Shown here one piece after another: positions 9,410 through 17,320 of a stretch of 64,000 nucleotides of DNA (the stretch's first letter is position 1; each line of letters starts with the position of its first letter). Under the pieces are notes generated by a model that saw only the letters and a program-made list of their open reading frames with translations, did no database searches and was not told where the DNA came from. This stretch comes from Promicromonospora iranensis (GTDB taxonomy: Bacteria > Actinomycetota > Actinomycetes > Actinomycetales > Cellulomonadaceae): positions 112,013 to 176,012 of the forward strand of contig NZ_JAJQMN010000012.1 of assembly GCF_028994775.1 (NCBI RefSeq), in the 5' to 3' direction. The position numbers and the translations under genes were made by a program.

Positions 9410-9635
9410 GGCACTCTCCTTCCTCGAGCGCATCGGCGGACCCGGGTTCGGGCACGACGACACGCAGACGTTTGCGCCTGACCTTAGGAGCCTTCTCGTT
9501 GCCTGCGTATTTCGCTTCCCTGACCGGAATCCAATCGTGACCCTTTTGTTACGGGTGCTGCTGTGGTATCTGCGGCCGATTCATAGACACCGTCGCACGG
9601 AACCATAGGGAGCAGACAGGCGCGATGATTGCCTC
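9410..9635. other. Divergent intergenic region, importer operon and methyltransferase
   Basis: 226 bases between two divergent genes. It must hold the importer operon promoter; a TAAGGT hexamer on the minus strand at about 9482-9487 is a possible -10, but no convincing -35 goes with it. The right part (9500-9570) is distinctly AT-richer than its surroundings. Confidence 0.4.
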
Positions 9636-10439
9636 GTGAGCCATGACGAGCCGGTGTCCTTCGGCTACCGCGACGTGCCCGACGACGGCCACGCCGCCCG
9701 GAGCTGGTGGGATGCCAACGCCGACGAGTACCTCGACGAGCACCGCGACTTCCTCGGCGACGCTGGTTTCCGGTGGGGTCCGGAGGGCCTGACCGAGGCG
9801 GAGGCCGGTCTGCTGGGCGACGTCGGCGGGCGCGACGTCCTGGAGGTCGGGGCCGGTGCCGCGCACTGCTCGCGCTGGCTCGCCTCGCAGGGAGCGCGCG
9901 CCGTCGCCACCGACTACTCGGCGGGCATGCTGGAGGGTGCCCGACGCCTCGACGCCGCCACGGGCGTCGCCGTGCCCCGGGTCCAGGCGGACGCCCGGGC
10001 CCTGCCGTTCGCGGACGGCTCGTTCGACGTCGTCTTCACGTCCTTCGGCGCACTGCCCTTCGTGCCCGACGCCGTCACCGTGCACCGTGAGGCCGCCCGG
10101 GTGCTGCGCCCGGGCGGGCGCTGGGTGTTCTCCGTGACCCACCCGCTGCGGTGGGCGTTCCCCGACGACCCGACCCGGCGCGGCCTGACGGCGACCCGCT
10201 CGTACTTCGACCGCCGCCCCTACGTGGAGACCGCCGACGACGGGCGCGTCCTCTATGCGGAGTATCACCGCACCGTCGGCGACCACGTGCGCGACGTCGC
10301 CGCCGCCGGGCTGCGCCTGGTTGACCTGGTCGAGCCGGAGTGGCCGGAGTGGAACGACCAGGTCTGGGGCGGCTGGGGCCCGGAGCGCGGCCGCTACCTC
10401 CCGGGCACGGCGGTCTTCGTCACCGAGCTGCCGAGGTAG
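9636..10439 (+). CDS. Class I SAM-dependent methyltransferase
   Basis: 267 residues. Motif I of the Rossmann methyltransferase fold reads V-L-E-V-G-A-G-A-A-H (about residues 68-77). It is followed by the acidic motif region and by a V-L-R-P-G-G-R-W-V-F-S-V-T-H strand-turn typical of UbiE/Methyltransf_11 enzymes. Substrate unknown. The GTG at 9636 begins the protein; a weak hexamer GATGAT ends six bases before it, so initiation may be leaderless. The gene stands alone between the importer operon and polA. Confidence 0.85.
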   Translation: MSHDEPVSFGYRDVPDDGHAARSWWDANADEYLDEHRDFLGDAGFRWGPEGLTEAEAGLLGDVGGRDVLEVGAGAAHCSRWLASQGARAVATDYSAGMLEGARRLDAATGVAVPRVQADARALPFADGSFDVVFTSFGALPFVPDAVTVHREAARVLRPGGRWVFSVTHPLRWAFPDDPTRRGLTATRSYFDRRPYVETADDGRVLYAEYHRTVGDHVRDVAAAGLRLVDLVEPEWPEWNDQVWGGWGPERGRYLPGTAVFVTELPR

Positions 10440-10475
10440 ACATCAGGCGAGATAGTCGTCAGGTGTCTACCTCGG
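10431..10475. terminator. Bidirectional terminator between methyltransferase gene and polA
   Basis: Perfect 12-bp arms CCGAGGTAGACA and TGTCTACCTCGG around a 21-base loop. The left arm contains the methyltransferase stop codon and the right arm ends ten bases before the polA stop. Its place between convergent genes supports a shared terminator. Confidence 0.6.
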
Positions 10476-10485
10476 CGAGGGGTGG

Positions 10486-13203
10486 TTAGTGGCCCGCCTC
10501 GTGCCACGTGGCGCCCGTGCCCACCGAGACGTCGAGGGGCACGTTGAGCACGAACGCCGCGCCCATCTGGCTGCGCAGCACGTCCTCCGCGGCGGCGCGC
10601 TCCCCCGGCGCCACCTCGAGCACGAGCTCGTCGTGCACCTGCAGCAGCAGGCGCGAACTGAGCCCGCGGACGTCGAGCTCGTGCTGCACCTTGAGCATGG
10701 CGAGCTTGATGATGTCGGCGGCGCTGCCCTGGATGGGTGCGTTGAGTGCCATGCGCTCGGCCATCTGACGGCGCTGCCGGTTGTCGCTCGTGAGATCGGG
10801 CAGGTATCGGCGCCGGCCCAGGATGGTCGCGGTGTACCCCGTCGCGCGCGCTTCCTCGACCACCCCGGAGAGGTAGTCGCGCACGCCGCCGAACCGTTCG
10901 AAGTAGTCGTCCATGAGCGTCTGCGCCTCGCCCGTGGCGATGTTCAGCTGCTGGGACAGGCCGAACGCGCTCAGCCCGTAGGCCAGCCCGTACGACATAG
11001 CCTTGATCTTGGACCGCATCTCGGGCGTCACGTCGGCGGGCGCCACCTCGAACACGCGCGAGCCCACGTACCGGTGCAGGTCCTCCCCCGAGTTGAACGC
11101 GGCGATCAGACCCTCGTCGCCCGAGAGGTGCGCCATGATCCGCATCTCGATCTGGCTGTAGTCGGCGGTCAGCAGCGACTCATAGCCCTCACCGACCTGG
11201 AACGCGCGCCGAATCTGCCGGCCCGCCTCCGTGCGGATCGGGATGTTCTGCAGGTTCGGGTCGGTCGAGCTCAGCCGCCCGGTCGCGGCGATGGTCTGCT
11301 GGAACGTCGTGTGGATGCGGCCGTCGGGCGCGACGGACTTCAGCAGCCCCTCCACGGTGACCCGCAGACGCGCCACGTCGCGGTGCGTCAGCAGGTGGGC
11401 GAGGAACGGGTGCTCCGTCTTGACGAACAGGTCCTGCAGGCTCGCCGCGTCGGTCGTGTACCCGGTCTTGATCTTCTTGGTCTTCGGCATGCCCAGCTGG
11501 TCGAACAGCACCTCCTGCAGCTGCTTGGGGCTGCCGAGGTTCACCTCCCGGCCGATCACGTCGTACGCCTGCGCGGCGGCGTCGGCGACCCCCTGCGCGA
11601 ACTGCCGCTCCAGCCCGGTCAGGTACTCGGTGTCGGCGGCGATGCCGATGCGCTCCATCCGCGCCAGCACGCCGGACAGCGGCAGCTCGACGTCGTCCAG
11701 CAGGTGCGTGGCGCCGCGGTCGGCGAGCTCACCGGCCAGGGCCGTCGCCAGCTCGGCCACGCCGTGGGCGCGCACGGCCTCGGCCTGACCCTCCGACTCG
11801 CCCTCGAGCGAGAGGTCCAGGGCGCCTTGTGCGCCGTCGGGCTCCGCGACCTTGAGCTCGCGGCCGAGGTGGCGCACCGCGAGGTCACCCAGGTCGTAGC
11901 CGCGCTGGTCGGGGTAGCACAGGTACGCGGCGAGCTCCGTGTCGAACGTGACGCCCTCGAGGTCCATGTTCCGGGCGGCGAGCATGTGGGCGGCCGCCTT
12001 CGCGCCGTGCAGGATCTTGGGCGCCGCCGGGTCTGCCAGCCAGGCCGCGAGCGCCTTCTCGTCGTCGGCACCGAGCTGGGTGAGGTCGAGGTAGGCCGCC
12101 TCGCCACCGGGCTCCGACACGGCCACCGCCCAGGCGTCCCCGCCGCCGGCCACCGTCTTGCCGGCCACGTGGACGCCCACGTGCTCCGAGCGGGCGGCGA
12201 GCCAGGCGCCGAGTGCGCCCGGGGCGACGTCGGCCAGGTCGAGCTCGACACCGGCGGTCTGGGGGGCCGCCTCCGCGACGGCGCCCGAGGGGTCGACGGC
12301 GAGGAGGCGGTCGCGCAGCTGACCGAACTGCAGCGTGTCCGAGACGAGGTGCACGGCCTCCCGGTCGAAGCCCACCAGGGCGAGGTCGGCCACGCCGAGC
12401 GGCAGCTCGACGTCGGTCAGCAGGGCGTTCAGCTCCCGGTTGACCCGGACCTGGTCCAGGTGCTCGCGCAGGTTCTCGCCGGCCTTGCCCTTGATCTCGT
12501 CGGCCGCGTCGAGCAGGGCGGCAAGACCGCCGTGCGCGTTGATCCACTTGGCGGCGGTCTTGGGGCCGACGCCGGGCACACCCGGCAGGTTGTCGCTGGT
12601 CTCCCCCACGAGCGCCGCGAGGTCCGGGTAGCGCTCCGGGGGCACGCCGTACTTGGCCTCGACCGCCTCCGGGTCCATGCGGGCCAGCTCGGAGACGCCC
12701 TTCTTGGGGTACAGGACCGTGACGTCCCCGTTCACCAGCTGGAGCGTGTCGCGGTCGCCCGAACAGACCAGCACCTCCATGCCCGCGGCCCTGGCCTGCA
12801 CGGCCAGGGTCGCCAGGATGTCGTCGGCCTCGATGCCGGCGAGCTCGATCGAGGAGACGTTGAGGGCGTCGAGCACCTCCTTGATGAGCGGGACCTGCCC
12901 CTTGAACGCGTCCGGTGTGGCGTCCCGGGTGCCCTTGTACGCGGGGAACCGCTCGGTGCGGAAGGTGACACGGCCCGCGTCGAACGCCACGGCGAGGTGC
13001 GTGGGCTGCTCGTCCCGCAGCAGGTTCGTCATCATCGACGTGAAGCCGTAGACGGCGTTGGTGATCTGTCCTGAGCTGGTCGCGAGGGTGTCGGGCAGCG
13101 CGTAGAACGCCCGATAGGCCATGGAGTGGCCATCGATCAGCAGGAGACGGGGGCGGCCTGACGCAGGCTTGCCCGGAGTACGGCTTGGCACGGTGGAGGT
13201 CAC
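10486..13203 (-). CDS. polA: DNA polymerase I
   Basis: 905 residues. N-terminal 5'-3' exonuclease (about 18-290, beginning L-L-I-D-G-H-S-M-A-Y-R), a middle 3'-5' exonuclease-like domain, and a C-terminal family A polymerase. Polymerase motifs are intact: D-Y-S-Q-I-E-M-R (A), K-A-M-S-Y-G-L-A-Y-G (B) and Q-V-H-D-E-L-V (C). The acidic residues needed for proofreading are not evident in the middle domain, as is usual in actinobacterial Pol I. A longer frame reaches 13512 but runs through the divergent thioesterase gene. The GTG at 13203 is supported by TATGTT ending seven bases upstream, implying a leaderless mRNA. Roles: Okazaki fragment maturation and repair synthesis. Confidence 0.96.
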   Translation of the reverse strand: MTSTVPSRTPGKPASGRPRLLLIDGHSMAYRAFYALPDTLATSSGQITNAVYGFTSMMTNLLRDEQPTHLAVAFDAGRVTFRTERFPAYKGTRDATPDAFKGQVPLIKEVLDALNVSSIELAGIEADDILATLAVQARAAGMEVLVCSGDRDTLQLVNGDVTVLYPKKGVSELARMDPEAVEAKYGVPPERYPDLAALVGETSDNLPGVPGVGPKTAAKWINAHGGLAALLDAADEIKGKAGENLREHLDQVRVNRELNALLTDVELPLGVADLALVGFDREAVHLVSDTLQFGQLRDRLLAVDPSGAVAEAAPQTAGVELDLADVAPGALGAWLAARSEHVGVHVAGKTVAGGGDAWAVAVSEPGGEAAYLDLTQLGADDEKALAAWLADPAAPKILHGAKAAAHMLAARNMDLEGVTFDTELAAYLCYPDQRGYDLGDLAVRHLGRELKVAEPDGAQGALDLSLEGESEGQAEAVRAHGVAELATALAGELADRGATHLLDDVELPLSGVLARMERIGIAADTEYLTGLERQFAQGVADAAAQAYDVIGREVNLGSPKQLQEVLFDQLGMPKTKKIKTGYTTDAASLQDLFVKTEHPFLAHLLTHRDVARLRVTVEGLLKSVAPDGRIHTTFQQTIAATGRLSSTDPNLQNIPIRTEAGRQIRRAFQVGEGYESLLTADYSQIEMRIMAHLSGDEGLIAAFNSGEDLHRYVGSRVFEVAPADVTPEMRSKIKAMSYGLAYGLSAFGLSQQLNIATGEAQTLMDDYFERFGGVRDYLSGVVEEARATGYTATILGRRRYLPDLTSDNRQRRQMAERMALNAPIQGSAADIIKLAMLKVQHELDVRGLSSRLLLQVHDELVLEVAPGERAAAEDVLRSQMGAAFVLNVPLDVSVGTGATWHEAGH

Positions 13204-13222
13204 GCCTGACAACATAGCCCGC
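13204..13222. promoter_or_regulatory. Overlapping divergent promoters, polA and thioesterase gene
   Basis: Only 19 bases separate the two divergent start codons. On the minus strand TATGTT (13211-13216) ends seven bases before the polA GTG. On the plus strand CAACAT (13210-13215) ends seven bases before the thioesterase ATG. The two -10 hexamers overlap by five bases, so both genes appear to be leaderless and read from one bidirectional promoter. Confidence 0.6.
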
Positions 13223-13663
13223 ATGACTGACACGAGCGCTTCCGCGACGCCCTCCGAGGCCGCAGCCGACTGGAAAGCCCTGTACGCCGGCGCCGACACG
13301 ACCGGCACGCTCTTCGAGCGGATGGAGATGGAGGTGCTGGAGCTCGCGCCGGACCGCGCGGTGGGGCGCATCCCGGTCAAGGGCAACACCCAGCCCGCCG
13401 GCCTGCTGCACGGCGGCGCGTCGGTGGTGCTCGCCGAGACGCTCGGCTCCCTCGCGGCGCAGGCGCACGCCGGCCCGGGTAAGCAGACGGTGGGTATCGA
13501 GGTCAGCGCCACGCACCACCGCGGGGCACGCGAGGGCTACGTCACGGGCACCGCGACCGCGGTCCACCTGGGGCGCACGACGGCGTCGTACGAGATAGCC
13601 ATCACCGACGAGGCGGGCAAGCGGGTGTGCACCGCCCGTCTGACCTGCATGATCCTCGGCTGA
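13223..13663 (+). CDS. Hotdog-fold thioesterase (PaaI/MenI type)
   Basis: 146 residues covering a single hotdog domain. The pattern H-G-G-A-S-V-V-L-A-E-T-L-G-S with the candidate catalytic Glu, and the later T-H-H-R strand, match the PaaI/YbdB/MenI group that hydrolyses aromatic or DHNA acyl-CoA. Exact substrate not determinable. The frame continues upstream to 13121, but that would run into polA, and the ATG at 13223 has a candidate -10 seven bases before it. Confidence 0.88.
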   Translation: MTDTSASATPSEAAADWKALYAGADTTGTLFERMEMEVLELAPDRAVGRIPVKGNTQPAGLLHGGASVVLAETLGSLAAQAHAGPGKQTVGIEVSATHHRGAREGYVTGTATAVHLGRTTASYEIAITDEAGKRVCTARLTCMILG

Positions 13664-13681
13664 GCCCGGAGCGGAACGGCG

Positions 13682-13711
13682 CGCTCAGCCGACCGACGAC
13701 AGAGCTGAGCG
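13682..13711. terminator. Hairpin between convergent thioesterase and acetyltransferase genes
   Basis: Arms CGCTCAGC and GCTGAGCG (8 bp, perfect) with a 14-base loop, 19 bases after the thioesterase stop. No T tract; a terminator by position only. Confidence 0.4.
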
Positions 13712-13759
13712 GCCGCACCGGCCCCCGGCCGGGCGGCAGCCCGACCGGGGCGGGGCGGG

Positions 13760-14407
13760 TCAGCCGGTCTTCGCGGGGCGGCGGCGGGACGGCGCACCGC
13801 CGCCCACCGGGCGCAGGTCGATCGGCCCGGACTCCAGGACGGACCGGGCACGACGACGGCGGGCGATGAGGTCCTCGAGACCGATCCGGGCGCCCCGGCG
13901 CCCGGCGTGGGCGTCGCGCGCGGCCGCGTCGGTGGCGAGGCGGCGCTGGAGCGCGGCGACCGGTGCCACTCGGTGGCCGGCCGCCGGGGCGAACCCGAGC
14001 CGCGCGAGGAAGCGCTGCACCCCGCGGTTGCCGGGTACGGGCGCGGAGTAGATGTCGTGGCACTCGTGCCGGGCCGCGAGGTCCGTGGCCGCGCGGAGCA
14101 GTGCGTGCCCGACACCGTGGCGGCGCGCCCGAGGCGCGACGAACAGCATGTCGAGGTACAGGCTCGCGCGGTACGCGAAGAGGTAGGCGGCCACGACCCG
14201 GCCGAGCACCACACCGACGATCTGGCCGTTCTGTTCCGCGACGAGTACGTGCCCACCGGCCGCGAGCAGCACGCTGAGGTGCTCGAGGAGGCGGCCGGAG
14301 TCCTGGGCTCCGAGCTGAGCCCCGGTAGGCGAGTCGTCGCGTGCCTCGACGGCCAGTGCGGCGACGGCAGGCAGGTCGTCTTCACGGGCGGAACGAATCT
14401 CGAGCAC
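13760..14407 (-). CDS. GNAT family N-acetyltransferase
   Basis: 215 residues. The first ~150 form a GNAT domain: an N-terminal strand I-R-S-A-R-E-D-D, a central V-G-V-V-L-G-R strand, and the acetyl-CoA loop R-A-R-R-H-G-V-G-H-A-L-L (canonical R/Q-x-x-G-x-G/A). The remaining ~60 residues are Arg/Ala-rich and look like a disordered tail. Start GTG at 14407, preceded by AAGGAG six bases upstream. Substrate unknown. Confidence 0.82.
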   Translation of the reverse strand: MLEIRSAREDDLPAVAALAVEARDDSPTGAQLGAQDSGRLLEHLSVLLAAGGHVLVAEQNGQIVGVVLGRVVAAYLFAYRASLYLDMLFVAPRARRHGVGHALLRAATDLAARHECHDIYSAPVPGNRGVQRFLARLGFAPAAGHRVAPVAALQRRLATDAAARDAHAGRRGARIGLEDLIARRRRARSVLESGPIDLRPVGGGAPSRRRPAKTG

Positions 14408-14461
14408 GCTTGTCTCCTTCCGGGAATCTGGGATCCGGGCTTCAGGCCCGGCTGAGCGCAG

Positions 14462-14467
14462 ACAATA
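14462..14467 (-). promoter_or_regulatory. Candidate -10 (TATTGT) for the acetyltransferase gene
   Basis: TATTGT on the minus strand, about 50 bases before the GTG, would give a short leader carrying the AAGGAG ribosome site. No convincing -35. Confidence 0.35.
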
Positions 14468-14531
14468 GTCCCGACCCAGCCGGTTGAGAATACGTCAACC
14501 CAAATTTCACCCGCTCAGGCACTCGCGCGGG

Positions 14532-15185
14532 TCAGGCGCCGACCTGTTCGATGACGGCGTCCGCGACCTCGCGCATGGTGAGGCGACGGTCCATCGACGT
14601 CTTCTGGATCCAGCGGAACGACTCCGGCTCCGACAGGCCCATCTTGGTCATCAGGAGGCCCTTGGCACGGTCGACGCGCTTGCGGGTCTCGAAGCGTTCG
14701 GTGAGGTCAGCGACCTCGGCCTCGAGCGCACCGATCTGCGAGTAGCGCGAGATCGCGATCTCGACGGCGGGCAGCAGGTCGGCCGGGGTGAACGGCTTCA
14801 CCACGTACGCCATCGCACCGGCGTCACGGGCGCGCTCGACGAGCTCGGTCTGCGAGAACGCCGTGAGCAACACCACAGGGGCGGCGTGGGCCTTGCCGAT
14901 GCGCTCGGCGGCGGAGATGCCGTCCAGCTCGGGCATCTTGACGTCCATCACCACGACGTCGGGCTTCAGCTCGATCGCCAGGTTCACTGCGGTCTCGCCG
15001 TCGCCGGCCTCACCCACCACGTCGAACCCGGCCTCGCGCAGGGTCTCCACCACGTCCATGCGGATGAGCGCCTCGTCCTCGGCCACGACGGCGCGGCGTG
15101 AGGGGTTGGCGGGAGCGGCCTCCGGCTCGGCGTCGATCATCGGGGGCAGATCCAGGGAAAGCTTCTCGGTGTTCTCGTCGGTCAC
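14532..15185 (-). CDS. pdtaR: Response regulator with ANTAR RNA-binding domain (PdtaR-like)
   Basis: About 217 residues. An N-terminal receiver domain has the acidic pocket (A-E-D-E), the phospho-acceptor Asp in V-V-V-M-D-V-K-M-P and the conserved Lys in Y-V-V-K-P-F. The C-terminal ANTAR domain (A-K-G-L-L-M near the end) binds tandem hairpins in target mRNAs to prevent termination. The domain order and ~30-residue N-terminal extension match Rv1626/PdtaR, the partner of kinase PdtaS; no kinase gene lies here. GTG 15185 is chosen because TAGGAT (15193-15198) ends seven bases before it; an ATG at 15194, three codons upstream, overlaps that -10 and is less likely. Confidence 0.9.
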   Translation of the reverse strand: MTDENTEKLSLDLPPMIDAEPEAAPANPSRRAVVAEDEALIRMDVVETLREAGFDVVGEAGDGETAVNLAIELKPDVVVMDVKMPELDGISAAERIGKAHAAPVVLLTAFSQTELVERARDAGAMAYVVKPFTPADLLPAVEIAISRYSQIGALEAEVADLTERFETRKRVDRAKGLLMTKMGLSEPESFRWIQKTSMDRRLTMREVADAVIEQVGA

Positions 15186-15192
15186 GGTGTAC

Positions 15193-15198
15193 ATCCTA
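15193..15198 (-). promoter_or_regulatory. Leaderless -10 of pdtaR (TAGGAT)
   Basis: TAGGAT ends seven bases before GTG 15185, so transcription should begin at or next to the start codon. Confidence 0.65.
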
Positions 15199-15251
15199 CG
15201 TCCCGCATACCCGGGCTTGGGGCCTGGACCAGGGGTGTGGTTCGATGTGCG

Positions 15252-15274
15252 CCGGGACACCTTCCGTGTCCCGG
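15252..15274. other. Perfect hairpin directly before tRNA-Leu
   Basis: Arms CCGGGACAC and GTGTCCCGG (9 bp, no mismatch) around CTTCC, ending three bases before the mature tRNA 5' end. It may aid 5' processing, end an upstream transcript, or act as an operator in the divergent region. Confidence 0.5.
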
Positions 15275-15277
15275 CAG

Positions 15278-15361
15278 GCCGGGTTGGCGGAACAGGCAGA
15301 CGCGGCGCTCTCAAAAAGCGCTGCCCGCGAGGGCGTGTGGGTTCGAGTCCCACACCCGGCA
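15278..15361 (+). tRNA. tRNA-Leu (anticodon CAA)
   Basis: 84 bases including the discriminator A. The acceptor stem pairs GCCGGGT with ACCCGGC. The anticodon stem GCGCT/AGCGC encloses loop CTCAAAA, placing anticodon CAA at 15312-15314, which reads UUG. A long variable arm (TGCCCGCGAGGGCGT region) and a T-loop with GGTTCGAGTCC are present, as expected for a class II leucine tRNA. CCA is not encoded. UUG is a rare leucine codon in a genome this GC-rich. Confidence 0.96.
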
Positions 15362-15421
15362 CACGAGACGGTCGCGCACCGCTGTACGCGGACGGCGAAC
15401 GCTCCCGGCCCATCTGGCGAC

Positions 15422-17152
15422 CTACCTGACGACGCCGGGCCCGGCGACGGCGCCCGGCTCGACCGGCGCGCTCCCCGCACCGCGCCCGAGCTCACCGGCG
15501 CCGTAGCCCTCCCCGTACCGCACGACCTCCAGGCCGAACTCCGCGAGGATCTCCGGCAGGAGCCGCACGACGTCGCGGTCCTTCTCCCGGTTCGCCTCGG
15601 GCAGCTCCGCCCACGGCACGCCGATCATCGGGTGCACCTTGGCGGCGTCGTCCCGCACCGGCCCGCTGCGCCACCCCTGCGCCACCCGCACCGATTCCCA
15701 CAGCTCGTGCTCGGCCTCGGCGAGCTTGTCCAGCTCCTCACCCTCGAACACGACCTCCGGCGCGCCGTCGCGCGGCGCGATGGTCGCACCCATCCGGGCC
15801 AGCCGCTCGGGCAGCCCGACGACCCAGCCCCGGTTGGAGGCCCGCAGGTCCTCGGGCAGGTCCTCCCAGCGCACCATGGCCGGGACCTCGCCCCAGCCCA
15901 CACCGCGCTCACGCTGGTTGCGCAGGTAGACGTGGTGCACGGACCGCGCGATCCGCTCGTACATGTCGGCGTGCGCCCGCGCCTCCTCGCGCTCGACGTC
16001 GGCGAGCAGGTCCCGCATGGTCACCGTGCGCAGGCGGCCGTCCAGGTTGTCGAGCACGCGCGACGCCTCCGTGCCGAAGGCGCTCGTCAGGCCGGCCAGC
16101 CCGTCCAGCAGGAGCACGAGCGAACCCGGGCCGCCGTGCCACAGCTTCGTGGCCGTGAGGGCCACCCGCAAGGACGTGCCGTCAGAGGCGTGGCACACGT
16201 AGGCGACGTCAGGCGCCCCGAGGCTCCCCGTGCCGAGCGCGGGCGCCACCCGCAGCTCGATCTTCTCCGCCACCGGCGACCAGCGGGCCCGCAACGCCTC
16301 GACGACCTGCCGGGCGTCGTCCGCCATCAGGTCGACGGCGAGCCGGACACCGTCCCCGGCGAGCTCCCACTCGCGTGCCAGGCCCACCACGAGGGCCTTG
16401 GCGAACTCGCCGGAACCGACCACCAGCACACGGGTCAGCGGGGGCGGGCCGCCCGGGGCGTCCACCATGCGCCGCACCTCGCGCACGGCGAGCGCCTGCG
16501 CGGCGATGACGTCGAGCGTGAAGAAGTCCACACCCGGCTCAGCGCAGCTGAGGTGCCGCGCCTGGAGGGCCACACCGAGGTCGGGGTCGCTGACGTGGGC
16601 GTACAGGCGCTCGGGCCCCCGGCCCGCCGCACGGACGGCGTTCTCCGCCTCCGCGACGGTCAGCACGTTGGCCGTCGCCTCCTGCGTGTCGTCACCGCAC
16701 GCGTACAGGACCGTCGCGCCGGTGAGGCCGACCTCGTGCAGGCCGGAGGCGTCCGGGGTGCGCAGCACCCGATGGTCCGCCGCCTCCAGGGCGGCGGCGA
16801 CCGTGTCGGCGGCGTCGGTCTCGCCCACGACGATCGCGTGACCGCGGGCGCGCCGGTCCCTGAACCGGCGGATCTCCCCGGTGAACAGGGCGCGTGCCGC
16901 CTCGAACAGGGCGTAGACCGCGGTGGCCGGTGCGAGGAACCGCGCCACCTGGAGCTGCCAGGAGAGCGGTCCGCCGCTGCTGGCCGGGTCGGCGCCCATC
17001 ACGAAGAGCTGGAGGTCGTGATACACGACGTCGTACCACGTGCGGCCGGGCTGGTGGCTGGTGTCGAGCGCGAGGCCCCACCACCCGAGTCCGAGGGAGA
17101 CCACGACGAGGGCGGCGAAGCCGAGGCGGGTCCAGGGGAATGAGCGGGTCAC
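15422..17152 (-). CDS. Membrane protein with tandem Rossmann (RCK/TrkA-N-like) domains and C-terminal RyR repeat
   Basis: 576 residues. Two membrane helices lie near residues 10-29 and 69-91 with a ~40-residue segment between them, the layout of a 2-TM channel but without a T-V-G-Y-G filter. Two Rossmann-like domains follow: the first begins H-A-I-V-V-G-E-T-D (glycine motif degenerate), the second R-V-L-V-V-G-S-G-E-F-A (G-x-G-x-x-A present). Residues ~473-544 match a ryanodine-receptor (RyR) repeat, with E-H-E-L-W, G-W, K-V-H-P, V-P-W-A-E-L and E-K-D-R-D. The architecture suggests a membrane-bound sensor gated or regulated by a nucleotide ligand; function unproven. GTG 17152 has TATTGT ending seven bases upstream. 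Confidence 0.75.
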   Translation of the reverse strand: MTRSFPWTRLGFAALVVVSLGLGWWGLALDTSHQPGRTWYDVVYHDLQLFVMGADPASSGGPLSWQLQVARFLAPATAVYALFEAARALFTGEIRRFRDRRARGHAIVVGETDAADTVAAALEAADHRVLRTPDASGLHEVGLTGATVLYACGDDTQEATANVLTVAEAENAVRAAGRGPERLYAHVSDPDLGVALQARHLSCAEPGVDFFTLDVIAAQALAVREVRRMVDAPGGPPPLTRVLVVGSGEFAKALVVGLAREWELAGDGVRLAVDLMADDARQVVEALRARWSPVAEKIELRVAPALGTGSLGAPDVAYVCHASDGTSLRVALTATKLWHGGPGSLVLLLDGLAGLTSAFGTEASRVLDNLDGRLRTVTMRDLLADVEREEARAHADMYERIARSVHHVYLRNQRERGVGWGEVPAMVRWEDLPEDLRASNRGWVVGLPERLARMGATIAPRDGAPEVVFEGEELDKLAEAEHELWESVRVAQGWRSGPVRDDAAKVHPMIGVPWAELPEANREKDRDVVRLLPEILAEFGLEVVRYGEGYGAGELGRGAGSAPVEPGAVAGPGVVR

Positions 17153-17159
17153 GACCGGA

Positions 17160-17165
17160 ACAATA
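17160..17165 (-). promoter_or_regulatory. Leaderless -10 of the RyR-domain gene (TATTGT)
   Basis: TATTGT ends seven bases before GTG 17152. This both supports the start and suggests that the gene has its own transcript rather than being read from pyk. Confidence 0.6.
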
Positions 17166-17249
17166 GCGACATCTTTCCCGGGCGCCTCCGGCGCGCCCAG
17201 GGAAACGAGTCAGCGACCGAGCCACGTGACACCAGTCCCGGGACACGAG

Positions 17250-17284
17250 CAGGCCCGGACTCCCGTGGCGGGGGTCCGGGCCTG
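17250..17284 (-). terminator. Hairpin downstream of pyk
   Basis: A 14-bp stem (CAGGCCCGGACTCC with its partner, one G-T wobble) and a 7-base loop, 36 bases past the pyk stop. No T tract. Probable terminator of the glt/pyk region. Confidence 0.6.
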
Positions 17285-17320
17285 TTCGACACCGGTCGGG
17301 CTACGGCCCGGAGGCCGGGA

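Noticed and set aside
13204..13512. Longer N-terminus for PolA
   Set aside because: It would be antisense to the thioesterase gene, and the usual Pol I N-terminus begins shortly after GTG 13203.
15196..15495. A minus-strand frame over tRNA-Leu containing A-G-C-G-T-R-T-H-T-P
   Set aside because: This peptide is the well-known false translation of the antisense strand of a leucine tRNA.
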